Origin: Chloroflexota bacterium
GTDB lineage: Bacteria; Chloroflexota; Anaerolineae; Caldilineales; Caldilineaceae
NCBI GenBank assembly: GCA_018969295.1
Contig: JAGWYN010000007.1
Span: forward strand, 84,945 to 148,944
Direction: 5' to 3'
DNA length: 64,000 bases
A program made the position numbers and the translations under genes. The notes under the pieces were generated by a model. The model saw only the letters and a program-made list of their open reading frames with translations. It was not told the origin of the DNA and did no database searches. Shown piece after piece: positions 54,640 to 63,671 of this stretch. How positions within the stretch are numbered: the stretch's first letter is position 1; the number at the start of each line of letters is the position of its first letter.

Positions 54640-56598
54640 TCACTCCCCCACTGCCCGGTCAAAGATCTGGTTTGACTCGCGCACTTTTTCATACCGATCC
54701 CGCGCCCTGACCAGCTGCGCCCCGATCGCCGCTATCCGGCCAACCAGCTCCCCATCGCTGGCTGCCCCCTCCCATGCCTCCAGCAGCAGCTCCTCAAAAG
54801 ACTGCCTCCCCTCGACACTGCCCAAAATCAGGTCAAGTTCGCCGATCACCAGCTCAAACATGCGAATTTTGCGCGCCAGCAAATCCAGAACATGCGCTTC
54901 GATGGTGTCGTTGCAACTCAAATTGAAAATGGTGACATCGTGGGCCTGCCCCAAACGGTGCAGACGGCCGATCCGCTGTTCGACCCGCATCGGGTTCCAG
55001 GGCAGGTCATAGTTGATCAGCTGGTGACAGAACTGCAGGTTGCGCCCTTCAGCGCCGCTCTCGGTGCTCACCAGCACCCGCACCCCCTCTGCCCCCTCCT
55101 GGCGAAAACGGGCGATCGCTGCCTCTTTCTGGGCAAGATCCAGCCCCCCATGAAAAGCAGCCACAGCAATTGCCCGCCGGGCCAGCACCGCCAGAATCGC
55201 CTCCTGGGTCTGGCGATATTCGGTGAAGATCAGAAACTTGCCCGGGAATCGCTCTAAAATTTCGCAGACAGCCTCCAGCTTGCGGCTCTGTGGAATGGAG
55301 AGCGCCAGCTCTGCCAAAGCCCCCAGCTCCGCCCGCACCCGCTCGCCATGCGCCGGGTCCTCCACCATCCGGCGCAGCGTGTGCGCAAGCGCCTGCGGGC
55401 TGCTGCTCAGCTCCTTTTGCAGGGTGAGCAAGGTCAGCCGCAGCTGTTTGTCGCTGTCTGCATCCCGGAAACGACGACGAATGTAGTCGGTAACACCCCG
55501 GTACAGCTGCCATTCTCTTTCGCTCAGCTCGAGATGGTAGATGGCAGCCTGCCGTTTGGGAAACTGGATGGCCACCTTGCTGCGCCGGTTGCGGATCATC
55601 ACATCGTTGAGCAAGCCACGCAAGGCCGCGGTGTTGCGCGGCTGACGGGGGTCGTAGCTCTCCAAAAAATGGCGACGAAAGGCCCGGACCGTTCCCAGCT
55701 GGCCCGGCGCCAGAATCGTGATCAAACTGTACAGCTCCATCAGGTCGTTCTGGATCGGGGTGGCCGTCAACATCAACACGTATCGCTTGCGAATCTGGTT
55801 GACAAACTGCCAGGCCAGCGTGTCACGATTTTTGAGTTTGTGGGCCTCGTCGACAATCAACAGGTCGTAGTCACGCGCCAGAATCGCCTCCCGCTGATGG
55901 GCCAGTTTGGCCCGATCCAGGCTGACAATCCAACGCCCACCCGCCGTACCCTGAACCGCCTGCCACCGCTGCAGCTGTTCCACCACCGTGAATTCTTCCC
56001 GAAATTTGTTGCCCAACTCCTCACGCCACTGCTCGGTCAACGACGCAGGCGTCAACACCAACACCGACTGCACCAACCCACGCAGGATCAGCTCCTTCAT
56101 GACGATGCCAGCCTCGATCGTCTTGCCCAACCCCACTTCGTCGGCCAGCAAGGCCCGCCCCCGCATCTCGCGCAGCGCACGCAACGCCGCCTCGATCTGA
56201 TGCTCGTACTGGTCGACCGCAATCTCGTCAAGACAGATCAGACGGTCAAACCCTCGGCTCAGCTGCAGCAGATCCGCCTGCAGCCGCAACCGATAGATCG
56301 CCGTCGGCTCGGGCGGCCGAGCCCGCCCGTGGGTTCTGAAAAAATTTTCAAGGTTCTGGCTGGCCTCAAAAAGACGCGGCGGCAACTGAACCCCCAACTG
56401 GGCAATCCGCTCAGCCATGCCGTGGTCGACGTTGTACCGGTACCCACAACGAAAACAGCGCAACGACGTCTCTTCGTCCAGCCAGCCACACTGGGGACAC
56501 CGCTTGCCCGCCACCGCATGGAGCGGCTCTTTGACCTTGACCGCTTTTTCCGCCGGCGCAGCAGGGATCTCCAACCACTCAAATCGTTCGTCTGCCAT
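54640..56598 (-). CDS. SNF2-family helicase-like ATPase with N-terminal zinc ribbon (RapA-like)
   Basis: 652 residues. A zinc ribbon opens the protein (CPQCGWLDEETSLRCFRCG, about 34-52). The helicase core has motif I LADEVGLGKTIEAGIV, Ia VLVLTPASLTEQWREEL, motif II DEAHKLKN, motif III LMLTATPIQND and the C-terminal lobe FLIFTEYRQTQEAIL, VLVSTESGAEGRNLQFCHQLINYDLPWNPMRVEQRIGRLHRLGQ. It is a double-stranded-DNA translocase, not necessarily an unwinding helicase, resembling RapA/HepA proteins that recycle RNA polymerase. It stands alone between the sugar transporter and the divergent channel gene. Confidence 0.92.
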   Translation of the reverse strand: MADERFEWLEIPAAPAEKAVKVKEPLHAVAGKRCPQCGWLDEETSLRCFRCGYRYNVDHGMAERIAQLGVQLPPRLFEASQNLENFFRTHGRARPPEPTAIYRLRLQADLLQLSRGFDRLICLDEIAVDQYEHQIEAALRALREMRGRALLADEVGLGKTIEAGIVMKELILRGLVQSVLVLTPASLTEQWREELGNKFREEFTVVEQLQRWQAVQGTAGGRWIVSLDRAKLAHQREAILARDYDLLIVDEAHKLKNRDTLAWQFVNQIRKRYVLMLTATPIQNDLMELYSLITILAPGQLGTVRAFRRHFLESYDPRQPRNTAALRGLLNDVMIRNRRSKVAIQFPKRQAAIYHLELSEREWQLYRGVTDYIRRRFRDADSDKQLRLTLLTLQKELSSSPQALAHTLRRMVEDPAHGERVRAELGALAELALSIPQSRKLEAVCEILERFPGKFLIFTEYRQTQEAILAVLARRAIAVAAFHGGLDLAQKEAAIARFRQEGAEGVRVLVSTESGAEGRNLQFCHQLINYDLPWNPMRVEQRIGRLHRLGQAHDVTIFNLSCNDTIEAHVLDLLARKIRMFELVIGELDLILGSVEGRQSFEELLLEAWEGAASDGELVGRIAAIGAQLVRARDRYEKVRESNQIFDRAVGE

Positions 56599-56705
56599 AG
56601 CCGATGATCCTAGCCCCCTTCCGATACTTTGGCAAACTCACCCACCACTCTCCGTCGACAGCCTCCTCCACCTTTCTGCCAAAATGATAATCCCCCCCTC
56701 GTTCA

Positions 56706-56714
56706 TGGTATACT
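56706..56714 (+). promoter_or_regulatory. Predicted extended -10 promoter of the channel gene
   Basis: TGGTATACT: hexamer TATACT (56709-56714) with TG one base before, 69 nt ahead of the start codon at 56783 in the divergent gap with the helicase gene. Confidence 0.4.
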
Positions 56715-56782
56715 CCGTTGTGGATGCACCTAAAGACAGCGCAGGCTGCATGCCTGAACACCAGAGCAAAGAAAGATAGACT

Positions 56783-58675
56783 ATGCGCAAAACCACCTAT
56801 ACTGAACGCCTGCGCTATGCCTTCGACCAGACAATCGCACGCGGCGCCGTCGCTCTGGCTGGCTGGCTGTCGATCATCTCCCTCGTGATCGTCCTGCTCT
56901 TCACCCTGCTGATGGTCCTGGCAGCCGACCTGCTGGGCGACCCGATGCTCGAATCTGGCTCGCTGGAATCCTATTTCTGGCTGAACCTCGGCACCGTGAT
57001 CACACCGTGGCTGCACAACGAAGGAAGCCTCCTGTTTCGCATCCTCAACCTGCTCGTCACACTGGCCGGCCTGCTGGTCGTCAGCTTTGTCGTCGGAATC
57101 GCCCTGACCGTGATCGACGAACGTCTTCAACAGCTGCGACGGGGACGGTCGCTCGTCCTGGAAAACAATCACGTGGTCATCTTGGGCTGGACCCCCCAGA
57201 TCTTCCCGATCGTCGGTGAACTGGTGCTCGCCAACAGCAATCAAAAACGGTCCGCCATCGTCGTGCTGGGCAACGCCGACAAGGTCGAGATGGAAGAGAC
57301 GCTGCGCGACCGGATCGGCGATTTCAAAACCACCAAACTCGTCGTCCGCTCGGGCGTCGTCGACGACCGCACCGATCTGGCTCTGGTCAACCCCCAGGAC
57401 GCACGGGCCATCATCGTGCTCCCCCCCCAGGAACCCAACCCCGATATCGGTGTGATCAAAACACTCCTGGCCTTGATGAATCTGCCAGAAAACAGCCAGC
57501 CTCGCTTCCACGTGGTCACCAGCCTGGACTCCCCACACAACCAGGTCGTCGTGGAGATGATCGGACGCGGCGTCGTCAGCGCCGTGCCCAACGACGAAAT
57601 CATCGCCCAATTGACCGTACAAACCAGTATCCAGGCCGGCCTGTCGCTGGTCTACATGGAATTGCTGAACTTCGAAGGCGATGAAATTTATTTCAAATCG
57701 GAACCCGCCCTGTACGGCACGACCTTCGGCGACGCCCTCTTTCGCTACAAAAACTCCGCCCTGATCGGCCTGCACCTCGCCGACGGACGTACCCTGCTCA
57801 ACCCACCAGCAGACCGCACGATCGAACCCAACGATGCACTGATCGTGATCTCAGCCGACGATGACACGATCACCCTGAGCCCCCCTACCTCCATCGATCC
57901 CACAGCCATCCTCAACCTGCCTGCCCACCCAGCCGCACAACAACGCCACGTCTTGATCCTCGGCTGGAACCCCCGGCTGCCACAGATCCTTTGTCAGCTC
58001 GACCACTACGTCGCCGCTGGCTCCCAGGTCACCATCGTCAAAGACCCCGCTCACCAACAGAACCAGCTCCCCCAACTCTCCTACACCAATCTGACCATCA
58101 CCCTCCAGGAAGGCGAACCCACCGAACGGAGCCTGCTGGAAAGCCTGGAACTCAGCCGCTTCAGCGAGATCGTGGTGCTGAGCGACCACACCCTGCTGGA
58201 CGCCGGGACCGCAGACGCCCGCACCCTCCTGACCCTCCTGCACCTGCGTACTCTCTGCGCACAGCTGGAATGGCGCCCCTCCATCACCAGCGAGATCGCC
58301 GACACCCGCAATCGCGAGCTGGCCGCCGTCGCCCAGGCCGATGACTTCATCGTCAGCCAACAGCTGGTCAGCCTCCTGATCGCCCAGATCTGCGAAAATC
58401 GCCATCTGCATGCCGTCTTTGCCGAACTCTTCAACCCGACTGGAGTCGAAATCTACCTGAAACCTGTGTCTGATTATGTCAAAACAGATCGCCCCGTCAC
58501 CTTTGCCACCCTGGTGGAAGCCGCACGACAGCGCGGAGAGGTCGCCTTCGGACACCGCCTGATGCGCTTCAGCACAGACCCGGCCCTGCACTACGGCGTA
58601 CAGCTCAACGTCCCCAAAACAGAACAAACCCACTACCGCCCTCAGGATCGGATCATTCTTCTCTCCAACCGCTAA
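56783..58675 (+). CDS. CASTOR/POLLUX-like ion channel protein with two RCK-type domains
   Basis: 630 residues. Two or three N-terminal membrane segments (LSIISLVIVLLFTLLMVLA and LVTLAGLLVVSFVVGIALTVIDERLQQLRRG) flank a pore-like loop, followed by two tandem NAD-binding RCK/TrkA-N-like domains (HVVILGWTPQIFPIVGEL and HVLILGWNPRLPQILCQL). The order matches CASTOR/POLLUX-type channels, whose GWxxx RCK starts it shares. No TVGYG potassium filter is visible in the pore loop, so the ion is uncertain. GAAAG precedes the ATG by 6 nt. A gene for a large secreted protein follows 34 nt later, possibly in one transcript. Confidence 0.85.
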   Translation: MRKTTYTERLRYAFDQTIARGAVALAGWLSIISLVIVLLFTLLMVLAADLLGDPMLESGSLESYFWLNLGTVITPWLHNEGSLLFRILNLLVTLAGLLVVSFVVGIALTVIDERLQQLRRGRSLVLENNHVVILGWTPQIFPIVGELVLANSNQKRSAIVVLGNADKVEMEETLRDRIGDFKTTKLVVRSGVVDDRTDLALVNPQDARAIIVLPPQEPNPDIGVIKTLLALMNLPENSQPRFHVVTSLDSPHNQVVVEMIGRGVVSAVPNDEIIAQLTVQTSIQAGLSLVYMELLNFEGDEIYFKSEPALYGTTFGDALFRYKNSALIGLHLADGRTLLNPPADRTIEPNDALIVISADDDTITLSPPTSIDPTAILNLPAHPAAQQRHVLILGWNPRLPQILCQLDHYVAAGSQVTIVKDPAHQQNQLPQLSYTNLTITLQEGEPTERSLLESLELSRFSEIVVLSDHTLLDAGTADARTLLTLLHLRTLCAQLEWRPSITSEIADTRNRELAAVAQADDFIVSQQLVSLLIAQICENRHLHAVFAELFNPTGVEIYLKPVSDYVKTDRPVTFATLVEAARQRGEVAFGHRLMRFSTDPALHYGVQLNVPKTEQTHYRPQDRIILLSNR

Positions 58676-58709
58676 AAGCCCTTCATCTTGTTCAGAAAGG
58701 AACAGACGC

Positions 58710-61700
58710 ATGCATCCCATCAAGGAACAATGGCAAGGCCATGCCCGCAAGTCCCTCTTTTGTCTGCTCAGTTTGTGGATCTGGCTCAGCCTCTTCGGTG
58801 CAGCCACACCCACCTTTGCCCAGACCCCCCCTGGCGACCTCATCTCACCCGCCAATTCTCCGGCCGCCTGTATTGCCGTCTCCGGAGCGCTCGACAGCCT
58901 GCCCACCATCCAGACTCAGGTCTGCCGCGGCAAGCCAGAACAATACTGGCAGGTCGATGGCACTGGACGCTGGCAGAGCGGCGCCAATACAAACTACTGC
59001 CTGGCCCGCAAAAGCAGCGGCAGCCCGACACTCACTGTGCGCCCCTGCACAGACCCGCTCACCCTTCAGCTGCAGCCAGACAGTACCAACGCTGCCATCT
59101 ATGCAGTGGTCGGTGACAACACGGTCTTGGACAACTACGGCAGCGAAGTCGGACTCTGGACCAAACATGGCGAGGCAAATCAACAATGGCGCTGGTTCAA
59201 AGATGATCTGAACCTCGTTACCCAGAACGCCAACGTCACCGTCGTCTACCCGCTCTCGGTGAACGACCCGCAGGCGACCTTCAAATACAACCTGGAGATT
59301 GCACGCGACCGCGTGGCCCGCATGCAGCCCCCCTTTGTCGTGCCAGACGCAGCTTACCGCGACGCGTCCATTTACCCCGGAGCTGTCGGAGCAGGCGCCG
59401 TGCGTGCCAGCAAAACCGTCACCTTCAACCTGAGCTTCCGCGATCACGGCTACCTGCGCATGGCAGCCCCACCCCGCAACTGGCAGAGCACAGGGCTCTA
59501 TGCCCCCCCCAACACAGTGATCACCCTCACCGTCACAGGCGCCACCCAAAGCGAGATGCAGAATGTCTCTGTCCAGCTTGGCCAGCAGACGGACTTCCTC
59601 TCGATGTCCTCGACCAACGTCGTCGGAGATGGGGCGCTGAAACGCTTTCCAAGTATTGCCATGAATGTCAAATTGGTGCCAGGCGTCAACCAGGTGCGCA
59701 CGCCGTACGGCGGCCCCGTCATCTTGCGCTCCGATGCCAGCATCACCAAAACCCTCACCGTCACGATTGAAAATGCGGTCCTGGAACCTTACTTCAAACT
59801 CGGAGAGACCACCGAAGCCCAGTGGCTCGCAGTCCGCAATTCCCCAACCCCCTTCGGTGAGATCGAGAGCCACCATTTTGTCGCCCATGCCCCCTCCAGC
59901 GAACTCGCCCAACGCACCTACGAGGAGATGGTCCAGATAGCACAGCACTACGACGATGTAGCTCGGGCAACCGACGAGCTCTCCGGCCTCTCCCCCGACG
60001 CCCCGCTGCCCCATACCGCCCCGATGGGCAAACACCGCATCGCCGAAGATATCCAGATCTCCGCCGGGTACGGCCACTCGGGGTTCCCGATGCAAGCCTA
60101 TACTGGCTGGGGCGTGGCCTCGCCAGAAATGTACAGCCGGGGGGCAAACTGGGGAACCTGGCACGAACTCGGCCACAACTACCAGATGGGTGCCTGGTCC
60201 TATGTCTATGGGGTGGAAACCACCGTCAATCTCTTTTCGCTCTATATCCAAGAAAAGCACTTTCGAGTCTCGCGCCTCATCAATGACAACAGATTCACCG
60301 ATGCGGCCGCCATGCTTAACAACCCGGCAGTGACCAACAAATGGAACACCGGCCCCTGGAACATGCTCGTCTTCCTGGATCAGATTCGGCTCGCCTTCCC
60401 CGACCACAACTGGGGCCTGTGGCAACAGTTGATGCGCCGCTACCGGGAAATGAGCAACGCCGAGATCAATGCCCTGAATACCGATACGAAACGCCTCGAT
60501 AAGGTTCTGGAGATCCTCTGCGATCTGACCAATACCAATCTGTCCCCCCACTTCGATGTCTGGACTGTGCCGGTCTCCTCATCGGCAAAGAATTTCTGTG
60601 CCAGCAAACCTGCGCTGAGCATACAGCCCTGGACGCTCGATGGAAGCCAGCCAGTCTATCACGCCGGCAATGGCACCGGCGTATTCCGGCGTGAGTGGTG
60701 GAGCAGTCTCCCAGGAACAGCGCTGACCGATCTGACCAGCACCCCGAGCTACCCCAGCCAGCCCAGTGGGACAGAACTTCTCACCGGCACCCTGCAGGGC
60801 CCGCGCGACTGGAACGACCAGTACGGTCAGCGGTTGCGCGGCTATCTGCATCCCCCCGTCACCGGCAATTACGAATTCTGGATTTCTGGCGACGACAGCG
60901 CACAGCTCTGGCTGAGCAGCGACGCAGACCCGGTCAATGCAACGCCAGTGCTCACCCTCACGCAAGCGACCGGTTACCAGAATTTCGATGCCCTCTCTGT
61001 AAAAATACAACGCTCCCGGCCCATTGCACTGGAGGCAGGTCGCCCCTACTATTTCCATCTGCTGCACAAAGAGGGCAGCAGCGGCGATCATGTTGCCGTT
61101 GCCTGGTCCATTCCTGCCAGCAGCTCCGGGCCGCTGGAGATCCGCAAACTGATCGCCCCCCGCTATCTCTCACCCTACACCGGCAACCTGGCCCTGCAAA
61201 AAACCCTCGCTGCCGGCCAATCGGCCACCGTTCTGCGCGGCAGCGACATCACCTTTACGCTCACAACCTTCAACCAAAGCAACAGCGCAGCGCGCAACAT
61301 CGAAATTCTCGATACGCTGCCCGCAGGATTCACATTGAGCCCGCTCAATCCCCCCGGACGCTGGCAAACAGGATATCGCTACGTGCGGATCGAAGCCCTC
61401 TCAGAAGCAGGAAACCGCGGCCCGTGGACAACAATCGCCGAACTGGGCCTCCTGAATGGGGATGGCCAGCCGATCCCCAAAAGCGGCTGGCGCGTGCAGT
61501 ATGTCGACAGCGAAAATCCAGGCGAAGGAGCATCCCGGGCATTTGACGGGGACCCCGCCACCTTCTGGCATACTCGTTGGCAAGGCAGCCAACCACCCCA
61601 CCCGCACGAACTTCAGATCGACCTCGGCAACTATTATCCCAGACTCTCTGGCTTCACCTACCTGCCCCGCCAAAGCGGATCCAATGGTCGCATCGGGCAG

Positions 61701-63599
61701 TACCGTTTTTATGTTAGCAGCACTGGCTCCCAATGGATCCAAGTGGCTGAAGGAACTTTTCCCGATACTGCTGCCTTGCAAACGGTCTCGATCAGCACAC
61801 CGCCAGTGAGAGAAGTGTTCGGCGTGCTGGCCGGCCCTGTGGCACCCGGCGCCGCCGCCAGCCTCGACCTGGTTGCACGAACCGCGCCAGAACTGGCCCT
61901 TGGCACCTACACCAATACGGCTACCGTCCGAAGAGCGTTGGATGGCATCAACAGCCCCCTCTACGATCGCAACCCAGCAGACAATCTTGGCGCTGTGGCC
62001 GTCCAGGTCGCGCTGACTGTCCCACCCACCACGCCGACCCCGGAAACGCCCACTCCGACCCAGACCCCGGAAACGCCCACCCCGACCCAGACCCCGGAAA
62101 CGCCCACCCCGACCCAAACCCCGGAAACGCCCACCCCGACCCAAACCCCGGAAACGCCCACCCCAACCCAAACCCCGGAAACGCCTACCCCGACCCAAAC
62201 CCCGGAAACGCCTACCCCGACACCCAGCCTGCAGCTCACCCAGATCGAACCCAACCAGGGGCTCAACACAATCCCCAACGAAGTCATCCTCCAGGGCACC
62301 GGGCTGCGCAACGACTCGCTGTTCACCATCGGTGACACCCAGCTCGAAATCGTCCCTGCGGCCATTCCCCCCACCACCAAGATGACAGCGCTCGTGCCAG
62401 CAGGGCTTGCCCCAGGCCTCTATGACGTCGTGGTCCGCAACCCGGATGGGATCGAGTACACGCTGCCTGACAGCTACACGGTCATCGATGCCGACGGGCT
62501 GGATCTGGCCGTCACCGACAGCGACTTCTGGTCCGACCCGGCGACCCCGCGTCAGGGCACAGAAATGACGATCGGAATCAACGTTCATCGTTCCGGCGGC
62601 AGCCAGACCCTCGACCCAGTCACCGTCCATTTCTACCTTGACACGGTCGACCCCGGCAGCCTGCTTGGCACGTCGTCCGTGCCCCCGCTGGGCCCGGGCA
62701 CCGATGTTGTGGACAGCGCATTCATCGTCTGGACACCAGCCGAGACAGGCCAGCACACCCTTTATGCCGTCGTCGACTCTGCGGGCCAGGTCGGCGAAGG
62801 CAGCGAAACCAACAACAGCGCCCAGTGGCGCTTCGACGTGCAGCCTGCCGTCACAGCGGACACAACCCCGCCTTCGCTGAATGCGCTTCAGATCGCCGAC
62901 GGCAGCCAGTCGACCACCCAGCCGCTTGCTCAGCTGGCGTTCAACGCAACCGACAACAGTGGCACCGTCGCCACGATGTACCTGGTCGAGCGGGTCTACA
63001 GCAACGCAGCGCGCCGCTGGATTCCGCTCCAGCAGAGCGGATGGATCCCATACGCCGACACGTTCTCGTCCACCCTCAGCGCCGGGGGGGGAGTCCACTA
63101 TCTGCAGATCTGGGCAGCCGACCCTGCCGGCAACGTCTCCCCCAACTCTCTGCAGGCCCCGATCAACTACCTGCCCGAACAAGATCGCGTCCGGACTGGC
63201 CAGGTCCGGCTCTACCGGCTCACCCTGGCCGCCGGTGAAACACTCAACGCCACCGTCACACCAAGCACAGGCGACCCTGACCTCTACCTCTGGGACAGCA
63301 GCGGTGCTCTGGTCGACTACAGCAACGAATACGATCAGACCCCCGACCAGGTGACCTTCACAGCATCCACCGCTGGCACCTACCAGATCGAAGTCTACGG
63401 CTATGCAGACAGCCTCTACGGCATCAGCCTCTCCCCCAACCTGAACGCTCAGCTGACGATAGCCAGCAGCCCCAACGCCAAAACGGTGCCCGCGACCCCC
63501 AGCGTGGCCGCCGATGCAGCGCCGTCAGGACAGCAGGCGCTGCCTGCTGCACCCACCACAACAGGCTGGCAGCTCTTCCTGCCCCTGACCACTCGGTAA
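58710..63599 (+). CDS. Secreted M60-family metallopeptidase with multiple carbohydrate/adhesion domains
   Basis: 1629 residues. Signal peptide to about A37 (TPTFAQ). Domain order: ricin-type lectin about 40-165; peptidase M60 about 167-640, with the zinc motif H485-E-x2-H489 (HELGHNYQ) and the downstream Glu503 (YGVETTVN); PA14 about 648-821; a DUF11 first half 826-887; an F5/8-type C domain 887-1030; the DUF11 second half to 1092; six ETPTPTQTP repeats; IPT/TIG 1173-1255; CARDB 1263-1380; an Ig-like region; a PPC domain 1491-1575; and a C-terminal WQLFLPLTTR tail. M60 enzymes cleave O-glycosylated mucin-type proteins. The lectin modules suggest glycoprotein or extracellular-polymer digestion. 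GAAAGGA precedes the ATG. Confidence 0.9.
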   Translation: MHPIKEQWQGHARKSLFCLLSLWIWLSLFGAATPTFAQTPPGDLISPANSPAACIAVSGALDSLPTIQTQVCRGKPEQYWQVDGTGRWQSGANTNYCLARKSSGSPTLTVRPCTDPLTLQLQPDSTNAAIYAVVGDNTVLDNYGSEVGLWTKHGEANQQWRWFKDDLNLVTQNANVTVVYPLSVNDPQATFKYNLEIARDRVARMQPPFVVPDAAYRDASIYPGAVGAGAVRASKTVTFNLSFRDHGYLRMAAPPRNWQSTGLYAPPNTVITLTVTGATQSEMQNVSVQLGQQTDFLSMSSTNVVGDGALKRFPSIAMNVKLVPGVNQVRTPYGGPVILRSDASITKTLTVTIENAVLEPYFKLGETTEAQWLAVRNSPTPFGEIESHHFVAHAPSSELAQRTYEEMVQIAQHYDDVARATDELSGLSPDAPLPHTAPMGKHRIAEDIQISAGYGHSGFPMQAYTGWGVASPEMYSRGANWGTWHELGHNYQMGAWSYVYGVETTVNLFSLYIQEKHFRVSRLINDNRFTDAAAMLNNPAVTNKWNTGPWNMLVFLDQIRLAFPDHNWGLWQQLMRRYREMSNAEINALNTDTKRLDKVLEILCDLTNTNLSPHFDVWTVPVSSSAKNFCASKPALSIQPWTLDGSQPVYHAGNGTGVFRREWWSSLPGTALTDLTSTPSYPSQPSGTELLTGTLQGPRDWNDQYGQRLRGYLHPPVTGNYEFWISGDDSAQLWLSSDADPVNATPVLTLTQATGYQNFDALSVKIQRSRPIALEAGRPYYFHLLHKEGSSGDHVAVAWSIPASSSGPLEIRKLIAPRYLSPYTGNLALQKTLAAGQSATVLRGSDITFTLTTFNQSNSAARNIEILDTLPAGFTLSPLNPPGRWQTGYRYVRIEALSEAGNRGPWTTIAELGLLNGDGQPIPKSGWRVQYVDSENPGEGASRAFDGDPATFWHTRWQGSQPPHPHELQIDLGNYYPRLSGFTYLPRQSGSNGRIGQYRFYVSSTGSQWIQVAEGTFPDTAALQTVSISTPPVREVFGVLAGPVAPGAAASLDLVARTAPELALGTYTNTATVRRALDGINSPLYDRNPADNLGAVAVQVALTVPPTTPTPETPTPTQTPETPTPTQTPETPTPTQTPETPTPTQTPETPTPTQTPETPTPTQTPETPTPTPSLQLTQIEPNQGLNTIPNEVILQGTGLRNDSLFTIGDTQLEIVPAAIPPTTKMTALVPAGLAPGLYDVVVRNPDGIEYTLPDSYTVIDADGLDLAVTDSDFWSDPATPRQGTEMTIGINVHRSGGSQTLDPVTVHFYLDTVDPGSLLGTSSVPPLGPGTDVVDSAFIVWTPAETGQHTLYAVVDSAGQVGEGSETNNSAQWRFDVQPAVTADTTPPSLNALQIADGSQSTTQPLAQLAFNATDNSGTVATMYLVERVYSNAARRWIPLQQSGWIPYADTFSSTLSAGGGVHYLQIWAADPAGNVSPNSLQAPINYLPEQDRVRTGQVRLYRLTLAAGETLNATVTPSTGDPDLYLWDSSGALVDYSNEYDQTPDQVTFTASTAGTYQIEVYGYADSLYGISLSPNLNAQLTIASSPNAKTVPATPSVAADAAPSGQQALPAAPTTTGWQLFLPLTTR
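62043..62204. repeat. 27-bp tandem repeats coding a Pro/Thr linker
   Basis: Six units of 27 bp encode ETPTPTQTP, followed by a partial unit ending near 62225. Only scattered synonymous changes separate the copies, so copy number is likely to vary between strains. The stretch is a rigid, probably extended spacer in the secreted M60 protein. Confidence 0.9.
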
Positions 63600-63607
63600 C
63601 CGCTGCC

Positions 63608-63670
63608 TCAATTCAGGCGCCTCTACGGATCGCAAACACCCATTGCGCCCCGTAGGGGCGCCTGAATTGA
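63608..63670 (+). terminator. Long stem-loop after the M60 peptidase gene
   Basis: Arms 63608-63628 and 63650-63670 (21 bp, one mismatch) begin 8 nt past the stop codon around a 21-nt loop. There is no U tract. It may act as a terminator or RNA-protecting stem, or be the boundary unit of the repeat array that follows directly. Confidence 0.55.
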
Positions 63671-63671
63671 A

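Noticed and set aside
58845..60551. A 568-codon reverse frame opposite the M60 peptidase
   Set aside because: No motif, start signal or family resemblance, and it lies wholly inside a well-supported multidomain gene.
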